Shown piece after piece: positions 20,094-30,500 of a stretch of DNA of 52,500 bases. Below the pieces are notes generated by a model that saw only the letters and a program-made list of their open reading frames with translations, made no database searches and was not told where the DNA came from. The translations under genes were made by a program, and so were the position numbers. The stretch is from contig CAJNDS010000131.1 of NCBI GenBank assembly GCA_905221605.1, forward strand, positions 140,001 to 192,500, given 5' to 3'. This DNA comes from Symbiodinium natans. Lineage: Eukaryota; Sar; Dinophyceae; Suessiales; Symbiodiniaceae. Position 1 is the first letter of the stretch, and each line of letters starts with the position of its first letter.

Positions 20094-21410
20094 TTGGCCC
20101 TATGTGCTGCTATGGGATTCGGGACTCTCTGGGGGCTTCTTGCAACCTTGTCGCCGCTGTCTGGAGACGCTCTCTATGACAGCTTCGAGCGAGTTGGCGA
20201 TGGCTTCTGCCTGGATGCATTGAACCTTGGTGAGCATAAGGTCCGCCTTATGGGTAAGCGTGAGCTTTTGAAGCTAAGACCTCGAAAGGAGGACTCCGCA
20301 AGAAGGAGCCCTAACTGAGAGCAACCGCCCCTTTTCCACTTCTCCGAACAAGGAACCGGACGTATGACAGCTTCACCCTGCTGCCGTTCAAGCAGTACCA
20401 CTGCTGTCTGGATGCTTGCATGGAGCTATCCTTCTACAATGCTGAGAGCCCAGGATTTCACATAACCCCTGATGGCAACTGCAGCATCTTCATGAACGAC
20501 GGAAGCTGGCCCAGCGACAACTCCTCTGGATTCCATGCCGTCGACACATCTCCGAAGGGTTCCGGAAGAGTCTTTGAGGCCAGAAAGGTTTAGGGTTTAG
20601 GGTTTAGGGTTTAGGGATAGGGCTGTGTAATCTGCAGACTACGGTCATGTCAAGCGTGAAGAGAGCGAGAGCATAGCTAGCAGCGCGCCAGGCAGAGCCC
20701 GGGCACTCACGAACCGTCGCGGACGGATGCTGGAGGAAGAGAGAGTATGAGTTGAACGCTACCAATCTGTCTACAGAGGACCCAGGGACTGGAGGCGCCT
20801 CTCGGAAAGAATGCCCTGTACGGGCACTTTTTTTGGATGGAGACTGCGAGTCCCTAAGCAAGCGGTCAACGGTGAAATCAACATGAAATGGAGGTGTTTC
20901 CACACATGTCCAAGTGCTCCAGATATTTCCGGCCAGGTGGGGCGAGCGAGTACACGGAGGAAGACTTTGTCTACTGCGTCAGTGCCGGCGCTATACCAGG
21001 TCAGCAGTGACCCCCCTAAGCCCTAAGCCCTAAGCCCTAAGCCCTAAGCCCTAAACCCTAAACCCTAATTTGTATGAGCGAGTGCAGAGGCCCTGCGATC
21101 ATAAACGTGGCTCCCTCGATGGAGTCTTGCTGGAGACGCTGCTCTGAATTTCGTGTCATCGGTTCTCCAAGCTGCGGGGGGGTTCAACGCTGGTTTGGGG
21201 TTTAGGGTTTAGGGCTAGGGTTTAGGGTTTAGGGTGTTTAGGATTTAGGGTTTTTGCTTGCAACCCAATCCCAGAACCACGTTCTTTCAGCCTTGGAACG
21301 TCTGGAGAGTCCTAGAAGTTTCACCCGCCCAGGCTACTGCCACGGTGAAGAAGCTTGCCAGGCCTGGTCTTTTTGTGGAGGTGATCCAGAGGTTCTCTTA
21401 GGCTGAAGGG
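20094..21410 (+). CDS. Candidate secreted PAN/apple-like protein, exons
   Basis: Exon candidates on + strand: 20094-20229 begins MALCAAMGFGTLWGLLATLS, a plausible signal peptide, then LYDSFERVGDGFCLDALNL and a GTGAGC donor. 20353-20587 reads TYDSFTLLPFKQYHCCLDAC, then PGFHITPDGNCSIFMNDGSW, with a GT donor made by the following TTTAGGG. 20938-21000 reads EYTEEDFVYCVSAGAIP. 21070-21180 includes MESCWRRCSEF, and 21340-21400 includes GEEACQAWSFCGGDPEV. The patterns CxxxC..C.GF...GNC.IF and C..C..ACQAWSF are typical of PAN/apple modules, which bind carbohydrate or protein outside the cell. The first two exons do not join in phase with obvious sites, so this may be more than one gene. Confidence 0.45.
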
Positions 21411-21924
21411 CTGAGGGTTCTGGATGTGTAGGGCTTACCCTAAACCCTAAACCCTAAACCCTAAACCCTAAACCCTAAACCCTTAAATTCTAAACCCTAA
21501 ACCCTAAACCCTAAAAACCCTTAGGGTTCAGGATGTGGAGGGTTTTCAGGGTTTGGGGGATGTTTGGGGTTCAGGGAGCCCTTTAACCCCATACTTCATG
21601 AACCCCGGCATGCCTGAAGCCGTTTTCCCCCCTCTAAATACTTGAGGAGCAGACCTTAAATTGCACAGGGATCCTTCATATGATTAGGGTTTAGGGTTTA
21701 GGGTTTTGGGGGTTTTTCTTCAGGTCGATTTCTTCACTAAGGGTCTTGGGCTTGTTGGGTTCTTCAAGGTTGCACCCAACCCGCAACGCCCAAAGAAAGG
21801 AGGGCCCCGGCCTCCCGCGCAAGACAAGGCCCTCTCGAAGCCTCTGCCGCTGTAAGTTACAAGCCTCTATACAAGCCCTGTGCAAGCCCAAGTCCTAAGC
21901 CAATGGAGCCCTAAGCCTTGGGAG

Positions 21925-22055
21925 GCTCCCCCTTAAACTAACAGTCCTTAGTAGGGATCTTTAGGGTTTAGGGTTTAGGGTTTAGGGTTTAGGGTTTAGG
22001 GTAACAGGGGGTACTAGAATCCCAATTAAGACTCTTAGTATAAGGGGAGACATCC
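21925..22055. mobile_element. MITE family B copy with a telomeric tract inside
   Basis: The left part GCTCCCCCTTAAACTAACAG and TCCTTAGTAGGGA and the right part GGGGGTACTAGAATCCC ... TTAGTATAAGGGG and AGACATCCC match family B (for example 37890-37982). About 41 bp of (TTTAGGG)n sits exactly in the middle (about 21963-22003). Confidence 0.75.
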
Positions 22056-22093
22056 CAACCTAAGCCCTCAAGGCCGAAAAAAGGGGAGAATAA

Positions 22094-22162
22094 TGCCCTA
22101 AACCCTAAACCCCAAACCCCAAACCCTAAACCCTAAACCCTAAACCCCAAACCCTAAACCCT
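22094..22162. repeat. C-strand telomere-like tract
   Basis: CCCTAAA and CCCCAAA units. The 22163-22770 region after it holds scattered TTTAGGG-like words and no gene I can support. Confidence 0.85.
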
Positions 22163-22772
22163 TGTGAAAGCCCAAGCCCAGAAATTGTCCGACCGAAGGC
22201 GTGCTTCCGGAATTGCGAGATAGGCCGGCAGCGTGCTCGGGGGTATCTATGTGACTTTAGGGTTTAGAGAGTGATAGGCTTTACAGGGTTGTGTTCGGGG
22301 ATGAGGGCGTCTTATTGGGCCTGAAGGTTTCGGGCGTCATTGGCAGCCCTAACACCACATCCCGAAACCCTAGCACTGTTCAGGGTGTAGGGTCTAGCTG
22401 GTCATGCAAGACAGTGGCCCGCCTTATGATTGTTGTTCCTTAGAGCCCTCGGCGCTCTTGCCCGAATTTAAAGGGAACCCGCCGGTCCAGAAAAGATGAT
22501 CCGCCTACTCCAAGGTCTTAAGGTGTATAGGGCTCAGGGCTTCGGGTTTAGGTAGGGTTGAGGGTTTAAGTTGAGTTCAGGGTTTACGCAGGGGCTTAAA
22601 AGTTTTGGGTTTGGGAGGGTTCAGGGTTTAGAGTTGGCTTTGTTTCGCACGTGTAGGGTTTGAGGTTCCAGTTGGCTTTGTTTCACATGTTCAGGGTTTG
22701 AGGCGTTTTGGGGGTCGGTCTTGGGTCGCGTCCTCGATGTTGCCTATGTGATGCGGTGCGCTCTGGCTGTGG

Positions 22773-23166
22773 CTCTAGCTCTGTCTCTCTGTCTCTCTGT
22801 GTCTCTCTGTGTCTCTCTGTGTCTCTCTGTGTCTCTCTGTGTCTCTCTGTGTCTCTCTGTGTCTCTCTGTGTCTCTCTGTGTCTCTCTGTGTCTCTCTGT
22901 GTTCTCTGTGTCTCTCTGTGTCTCTCTGTGTCTCTCTGTGTCTCTCTGTGTCTCTCTGTGTCTCTCTGTGTCTCTCTGTGTCTCTCTGTGTCTCTCTGTG
23001 TCTCTCTGTGTCTCTCTGTGTCTCTCTGTCTATCTGTGTCTCTCTGTCTATCTGTGTCTCTCTGTGTCTCTGTGTCTCTCTGTCTCTCTGTGTCTCTCTG
23101 TCTCTCTGTGTCTCTCTGTGTCTCTGTGTCTCTGTGTCTCTGTCTTCGTCTCTGTCTCTGTCTCTG

Positions 23167-23202
<36 letters not shown>

Positions 23203-23366
23203 TGTCTCTGTCTTTGTCTCTGTCTCTGTCTCTTGTCTCTTGTCTCTGTCTCTTGTCTCTTGTCTCTTGTCTCTTGTCTCTGGTCTCTGGTCTCTGGTCT
23301 CTGGTCTTTGGTCTTGGTCTCTGGTCTCTGGTCTCTGGTCTCTGTCTCTGTCTCTGTCTCTCACTC
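22773..23366. repeat. Pyrimidine-rich microsatellite (TCTCTGTG)n
   Basis: About 600 bp of TCTCTGTG repeats grading into TCTCTG, then GTCTCTTGTCTCT and GTCTCTGGTCTCT. All long frames across it are low-complexity and not genes. The flanking 23390-23550 sequence is unique, with a possible exon containing [20 protein letters not shown]. Confidence 0.95.
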
Positions 23367-23944
23367 GATCTCTCGCTCGCTCTCCTGCATGTCGTTCATG
23401 GCTGCCGTTGCTTGCTTTCGTGACAGCTACGGAGCAACTGAAGATCAGCAGCTGCATCGTCGCCCTGCCACGCATCAGGCAATTGCTCGGCGACGGGATC
23501 TGGCAACTCGTCTAGAGTATTCACGGTGGTCGTGCCACCAACATAAGTGCTAAATCAGTACAGCCGAATAGGGAGTAATCTGCTATGCAGTGGCGTGTTC
23601 AGATCATGTGCGGGCTGAGGCTGCACATACTATGCCGTGCAGTTCTGCGTATCTGCGAAAAGAGACTATTGCGGCGTGCGAAGCCTGCGCAGTGTCTCGG
23701 CAGAAAATGATGTCAGCAGTCTGCGGGACAGGCCGCCGTAACCTCTACACTCTAAGTGCTAATTTAAACCAGAATCTCGGAGCCCACAAAGAGCCCATAC
23801 AGCAAGACGCTCAGTCGGCTCGGACGCTTTGCCCCCGGCCCACATGTCCTTGACGTTAGCCGCCGGACAGAATGTCTGGCGCACTCCCGCCAAAACAACC
23901 CTGATCCCTAAACCCCTAAAATCCTTAAGTCCCAATTGCCAAAA

Positions 23945-24065
23945 CTTCAAATCTTTATTCCTAGCCGAGCAAAGGAAAAGTACTGGTTGACGAGAGCCCG
24001 GGGCCTCACACGGTTCTTCTTCAGCTACTGGTTCTTCTGGTGCTCTTCTGTGTACTTCAAGGCAA
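23945..24065 (+). CDS. Possible aromatic-rich membrane exon
   Basis: The + frame reads SRAKEKYWLTRARG followed by LTRFFFSYWFFWCSSVYF and reaches AAG|GCAAGA, a GC donor in the AG|G context typical here. The segment is strongly hydrophobic and could span or lie in a membrane. A second frame is also hydrophobic (VLLQLLVLLVLFCVLQ), so the frame is uncertain. No family. Confidence 0.3.
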
Positions 24066-24317
24066 GAGCCCCGAACCCCAAACCCTGAAGATCCGGGTCT
24101 TCAGTTCGCATTCAAGTCTGCTGAAGTTTTTTAGGGTTAAGGGTTGAGGGTTTAGGGTTACTGGCCTAAGTTGCTTGGCACTTGGGGGTTTCGGCCTTTG
24201 TGGGCTTTGCGGTCCTTGGGCTTACGATTTCAAACTGTCTCTGAGCAGGGACAGAGAATGCAGTTAGGTACCTTATATTCCCTCTGTACATTATATAAAA
24301 TATATATCTGTGTATGT

Positions 24318-24940
24318 ATTTCTATACCTAATACCTATACCTATACCTATACCTATACCTATACCTATACCTATACCTATACTTAAGACCTATACTTAAG
24401 ACCTAGACCTAGACCTAGACCTAGAAGACTCAGACCTAGACCGAGACCTAGACCTAGACCTAGACCTCTCCCTATACCTATACCTATCCTATAGCTACAC
24501 CTAAACCTCTACCTAAACCTATACTTATACCTGTACCTATACCTAGACCTATACCTATACCTACACCTATACCTCTACATCCTTTTCCTGTACCTGTACC
24601 TATACCTATACCTATACCTATACCCAGTACCAATACCTATACCTATACCTATATCTATATCTATATCTATATCCATATCTATATATATATACATATATCC
24701 ATATCTACATCTATATATGTATATATATATATATACCTATATATATTCATATATATATATATAATATGATCTCGCCGGGCAAGGCAAAGCAAAAGGAAAA
24801 TCGTAGATACATGGGGGAAACCATATCCACATAAAATATCTATATATATATATATATATACACGTATATCTACGTCTGTGTAGAAGTTTATATGTATATA
24901 TATATATATACACACACCCTTTGAGGGATCATGTGCGGTG
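24318..24940. repeat. ACCTAT hexamer repeat grading to (AT)n
   Basis: Tandem ACCTAT and variants ACCTAG, ACTTAAG, ACCTGT to about 24640, then TATATC and (TA)n to 24920. Predicted frames are low-complexity. A 60-base unique stretch lies at 24775-24838. Confidence 0.95.
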
Positions 24941-25139
24941 TCTACTTCCTGTGTAGTAGGAACTAGTTAGGTTCAGGTCCTTTTCAGCATGTCGGCATGA
25001 ACCACCAATGCAGGCCTGGTGTTCTTCTGCTACTGACGCTCGGCTGAACCGCGACAAGCTGATATCCAGCAGGATTCTTTCTGGAGCTACGTAGCAGGTG
25101 CATGCCGTGCCTTCTCCACTTGCAGCGTGCCCTGTGATT

Positions 25140-25462
25140 GTGATGAATACAATGGCGGTGACGGTGATGCATGGCGGTGATGATGACGATGACGACAGCG
25201 AAGAAGAGTAAGAACAAGAGGAATAAGACGAAGAAGAATAAGAATAATAATTCATTATGAGAAGAAGACGAAGAAGGAGACGATGATGACGATGGTTTGT
25301 GATTATGGCGATGGTGATGATGATGGTGATGATGATGATGATGATGATGATGACGTGATGATGATTGTATTGATGGCGGTGGATGATGATGATGGTGATG
25401 GTGATGATGATGATGGTGATGGTGATGATGGTGATGGTGATGATGATGATGATGATGATGTT
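25140..25462. repeat. GAT/GAA trinucleotide microsatellites
   Basis: GATGACGAT, GAAGAAGAAT and a long (GATGAT)(GGT)n block. Frames reading poly-Asp are repeat artefacts. Confidence 0.92.
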
Positions 25463-26104
25463 ATGATTGTAGTGATTAAAGTGGTGGGGACTTTAAGTGA
25501 ATTGCCTAGCTTTGTAAATGTCTCTGCAACCTGCCGACCCCAAACCCCACACCCAACCCGGTAAACCGCCTCCTAAACCCACTAAACCCCCCAAAACCCA
25601 AAACCGCCAGAACCCCAAAACCCAAAATCTCCAAAGCCCTGCTCCTGCATGGCTCCGTCGCCTCAGGGCGCGGATGGATACGTGCTCCACTGAGCTTGAA
25701 GGCGTGCAGGGGTAGGGTGTTTGGCAGGGTTGAGCTATGTGGCTTAGTGTTTTTGATTTTCGGGTAGTAGAGACCCAAGAAGGAACCCCAAGCGACGGGT
25801 TGAGGGGGGGTTGAAGCTCTGACTGAGTTGAGGGAAGGCTTGGAGGAATGTTTGCGAGTCCTTCTCGTTCGAAGGCATTGCCGCCTTGAGTTGGTGGATA
25901 GGCGTGCAGGGCTTGGGGTTCTTAGGGGGTTTCCAGGTTTTTGTGGGGGGTTATGTTCAGGGTCGCTTGGGGTTTTTAGGGTCGATAGGGCTTTTGCAGC
26001 TTTTTCGGGCGGGATCGGCCCAACCCAGACTTTGATTCAGCCTGAGCCCGCTGCACGCTGCCAGGGCACGGGCGTTGTCGACGAGCCTAGCCTGCTACTG
26101 GTGC

Positions 26105-26315
26105 CGGACAGAGAGAGGGAGGGACGGAGGGAGGCAGAGTGAGTGAGAGCGAGAGAGAGAGAAGGAGAGAGAAGGAGAGAGAAGAGAGGGAGAAAGAGAG
26201 AGTGAGAAAGAGAGAGGGAGAGAAAGAGAGAGAGAGAGAGAGGGGACGGCAGCAGACGCCAGACATGGGACTCTCGCGCCCTTCGGGGCGGCTCCCCTCT
26301 GGGGGGCCTAGCGTG

Positions 26316-26378
<63 letters not shown>

Positions 26379-26740
26379 GGGGAGGGAGGGAGGGAGGGAG
26401 GGAGGGGAGGGAGGGAGGGAGGGAGGGAGGGAGGGAGGGAGGGAGGGAGGAGGAGGAGACGTACCTGGGCGCGCCTTGTGCGCGATGGTCAGGGGCTCCT
26501 TCCCTGGCCTTCATGCCCCACAGAAGAAGAAGAAGCAGAAGAAGAAGAAGAAGAAGAAGAAGAAGAAGAAGAAGAAGAAGAAGAAGAAGAAGAAGAAGAA
26601 GAAGAAGAAGAAGAAGAAGAACAAGAAGAAGAGAGTAGGAGAAGGAGTAGAAGAAGACGAGGGAGAAGGATAAGGGGATGGAGATGGAGAAGGAGATGGA
26701 GAAGAAGAAAAATAATAAGAATAAGGAGAAGAAGCAGAAA
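26105..26740. repeat. (GA)n, (GGGA)n and (GAA)n purine tracts
   Basis: GAGAGA to 26240, (GA)n 26317-26370, GGGA/GGAG 26370-26455, then (GAA)n 26520-26640 and related GGAGAA. The strand is almost pure purine for about 600 bp. It closes the microsatellite block between the two PARP units. The 25480-26100 interval has no gene I can support. Confidence 0.95.
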
Positions 26741-26856
26741 GCAGAAGGCACCGCCCGTTGCACTCACCGCAGAAATCCCTTCAAGCTGGCAGTTTGCAGG
26801 TTTCTTCTAGACTCTAGGCTTGGTGCCGAAACCCTGAACCCTAAACCCTAAACCCT

Positions 26857-27257
26857 AAATTTAAGAGCCTCCGGCTCAAGCCGCCGCCCCGCTGGAGCAT
26901 AGTTGAAAGGTTTAAACGCGCTCGTCAGCTCAAAGGATGCCAAAAGTTGATTTGCTTGAGCCTCTGTGAAACGTTGGGGGGGGGGGGGGGGGGGTAGCAC
27001 AGGGACCCAAACAGAGCTGAAGCCAAGCTTGAAGGAGGGCAGCCCCATCAATCAATCCAACAACCGCAAAGGACCCCTATGTCCTGTGCGAAACCGCCTA
27101 TGGTCCGTGAGTTTATGCCGTGTGGGTGGCCTGGCCCTCCATGGAAAAGCTGCCCGGGGACCCCCCCCTACCCGCCGCGTTTTGGGGGGGTAAGGGGAAA
27201 GAGGGGGGGGGTTTTCACCTCCTTTTCCCATCCAACACGCCGCCAGGGTCGGCGGAC
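26857..27257. mobile_element. Telomere-associated repeat family X, copy 1
   Basis: It starts AAATTTAAGAGCCTCCGGCT and CAAGCCGCCG and ends CACGCCGCCAGGGTCGGCGG, with internal CCTATGGTCCGTGAGTTTAT. Its ends form inverted repeats (CCGCCGACCC against GGGTCGGCGG). Copies recur at 31051-31401 and 40198-40411, all joined to telomeric arrays. A run of G (26973-26993) lies inside. Confidence 0.75.
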
Positions 27258-27541
27258 CCTAAACCCTAAACCCTAAACCCTAAACCCTAAACCCTAAACC
27301 CTAAACCCTAAACCCTAAACCCTAAACCCTAAACCCTAAACCCTAAACCCTAAACCCTAAACCCTAAACCCTAAACCCTAAACCCTGAACCCTGAACCCT
27401 GAACCCTGAACCCTGAACCTAAACCCTAAACCCTAAACCCTAAACCCTAAACCCTAAACCCTAAACCCTAAACCCTAAACCCTAAACCCTAAACCCTAAA
27501 CCCTAAACCCTAAACCCTAAACCCTAAACCCTAAACCCTAC
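27255..27541. repeat. Interstitial telomeric array, C-strand
   Basis: Forty CCCTAAA units with a central patch of CCCTGAA, ending at the acceptor CTACAG of the first PARP-A2 exon. Confidence 0.97.
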
Positions 27542-27543
27542 AG

Positions 27544-30500
27544 ACAGCTCAGGAGCAGGGAGTGCCGCTAGAGGCAGATATCTGCTCCACGCTGCCGGCC
27601 TACTGGAGCCCCTGGCTTTCCAAGTCGTGTGGCGGCCTCTTCCAGGGGTTTAGGGTTTAGGGTTTAGGGTTTAGGGTTTAGGGTTTAGGGTTTAGGATGC
27701 GGAGCCTTACTTATGAGACGGAGCTTGGGATGTTCCCCCTTATACTAGCAGTCCTTAATAGGCATTATAGTACCCCGTATAATGAAAACAGGACTGCTAG
27801 TACAAGGGGGAACATCCCAGTACGGAGTCTTTTTGATGTAGGGTAGCCAGAGAAAAGGAACATTTCCGGGAGTTCTTGTGTTTCGGAGCCCCTTTTTTGG
27901 ATGCAGGGTAGCCAGAGAAACGGAACATCCCATCTCAGAGAAGCTCCCCATTTTGACCTGGGCAGAATGTGAGAGAAGTGGCCTGCAAAAGGCTTGTGGG
28001 CTTTGGTGTCTGAACCCTAAGGCCCCTCAACCCTGCAAACCCTCCAATAAACCCTTCAAACCCTAAACCCTAAACCCCAAACCCCAAACCCCAAACCCCA
28101 AAACCCCAAACCCTAAACCCTAAACCCTAAGGCCTCTAAACCCTTTAAACCATCGTAAGTAACCCTACACCCAAAAAACTCAACTCGACGACCGGCTGAG
28201 CAGTTCACGGTTCTGACGAGGGTTGGTGACCTGGAAGGCCTGGGCTTGGGGTTTGGGGTTTGGGGTTTGGGGTTTGGGGTTTGGGGTTTAGGGTTTAGGG
28301 TAGTTTAAGGTTTACGTGCAGAGCTTGTTATAGGGTCCTGAAGAGACGGGGTTCGAGGGGGCATGTGACCCCAGGCTCCCTAGTACTCCCCAGGCTAAGC
28401 TTCCATAAGGTTCCCTCTAGGTATCTACCCCCCGTGAACCCCCCTAAACCCTAAACCCTAAACCCTAAACCCTAAACCCTAAACCCTAAACCCTAAACCC
28501 TAAACCCTAAACCCTAAACCCTAAACCCTAAACCATAAAACCTAAACCCTAAACCCTAAACCCTAAACCCTAAACCCTAAACCCTAAACCCTAAACCCTA
28601 AACCCTAAACCCCAAACCCTAAACCCTAAACCCTAAACCCCCCCTCCCTTAAGGACCCTATAAGTTTAGTGTCTTGACGATGAGATGCTACCGAGGCCAT
28701 GCGCGCGAAGAGACGCAGTTCAAAGCAACGCTCTACGTCGGGGAGGCGATGAGTCGTTGCTGGAGGGTGAGTTCCATGACCCTATAAACCCACTAAGGGA
28801 TCAAACATAGTTGACCTACTTCTCTGATTCCCTAACTGCAGAGACCCCAAACCCTAAACCCTAAACCCTAAATCCCAAAACCTTAACCCTAAACCCTAAC
28901 CCCCAATGAGAGTGCCAGGAACAGTGGCAGCCATTTGCCGAGCTCCTGGATTCCACCTACCGAGCCCGAAGCAGCCAAGACAGGACAGAGCCCAAAAAGA
29001 CCTGAATACTGGGTTTAGGGTTTAGGGTTTTGGGTTCATTGTGACATTAAAGAGGACCGTAGAACAGCCCGACCTGGAAAAGGAATCCTGGGAATCAGGG
29101 ATATGGAGCTAGGTAACTTCTATCCCTCCCCCATTATACATATGAAACTCAGCGGAGTGGTGCCTGTACATTCGTACCCTTTGAGGTACTTATATCGAGG
29201 GCGCTTCAAAGTACTTGCCTCTGCCGCATGCGTCACGACAGGCCATGCCCCACTGGCGCATGCCCCAAGACGCAGGGCGGATGCCCTTGTGTGCAGCCTG
29301 ACGGCGAGCCAGGCTTGGGTGCAGGGTTGTTAGGGTTGTTAGGGTTGTGAGGGTTGTGAGGGTTGTGAGGGTTGTTAGGGTTGTGAGGGTTGGTAGGGTT
29401 TAGTTGCGTACTCTCTCCTGACCCGGGTCTGGCTGAGAAGGACAACGTGTGCTGCACCAAGACCTGGTAAAGTAGAGTCTCGAGCCGCCTAAGCCCTAAA
29501 CCCTAAACCCTAAACCCTAAACCCTAAACCCTAAACCCTAAACCCTAAACCCTAAACCCTAAACCCTAAACCCTAAACCCTAAACCCTAAACCCTAAAAC
29601 CCTAAACCTAAACCTAAACCCTAAACCCTAAACCCTAAAACCCAAACCGAATTAACCCCCCCCCCTGTCCAACACAAATCCTAAACCCTAAATCCCTAAA
29701 TCCCGAAACCCGAAACCCTAAAACCCCTAAACCCCTTAAACCAACCCCTTAAACCCCTAAAACCCCTAAACCCCCTAAACCCCTAAACCCCTAAACCCCT
29801 AAACCCCTAAACCCCTAAACCCCTAAAACCCCTAAACCCCTAACCCCTAAACCCAAACCCCTAAAACCCTTAAACCCCAAACCCCCCCCCTAAACCATTA
29901 AAATCCTTAAACCCTAAGCCCTAAGCCATACCCGAACTCCCCCCCCCCCCCCCCCCAAAACCCAAAAAAAAAAAAAAGAGGCAAAACAAAACAAAACCCC
30001 TAAACCCTAAAACCGAAACCCCGAAATCCTAACCCGTTCCCTTCGGGCCTCTGACGCTCTGAGAGGCTTGCCTGCCCAAAAAATAACCCTAAGTTCCTAA
30101 ACCCCTAGACCCTAAACCCTAAACCCTAAACCCTAAACCCTAAACCCTAAACCCTAGACCCTAAACCCTAAACCCTAAGCCCTAAAGTGGGCCTCTCACA
30201 CTCTGAGAGGCTTGCCTGCAAGTTATGTTGTGCGGCGAGTGCTCCGGGCCGAGAACTCCGGGACCGCCACTAGGGTTTAGGGTTTAGGGTTTAGGGTTTA
30301 GGGGCCCGCCCCCATCCTTGCAATTCTGAGAAAATGTCCTATAATCCCCACTAAGAACTCTTAAGCGTAGCCTCCCCGAACCCTAAACCCCAGACCCTAG
30401 GCCCTCGACCCTCGACCCTAGCCCTAAGCCCTAAACCCTAAACCCTAAACCCTAAACCTAAACCCCCAAAAGCCCCTGAAGCCCCTGAAGCCATCGAGCC

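Noticed and set aside
22708-23553. Long open frames on both strands (up to 281 codons) of Ser/Leu/Cys/Val or Arg/Glu/Thr repeats
   Set aside because: They are six-frame readings of the TCTCTGTG microsatellite, whose unit length leaves several frames free of stops.
26139-26810. Open frames of poly-Glu/Arg/Lys or poly-Leu/Ser
   Set aside because: They are translations of (GA)n, (GGGA)n and (GAA)n tracts with no non-repetitive coding sequence.
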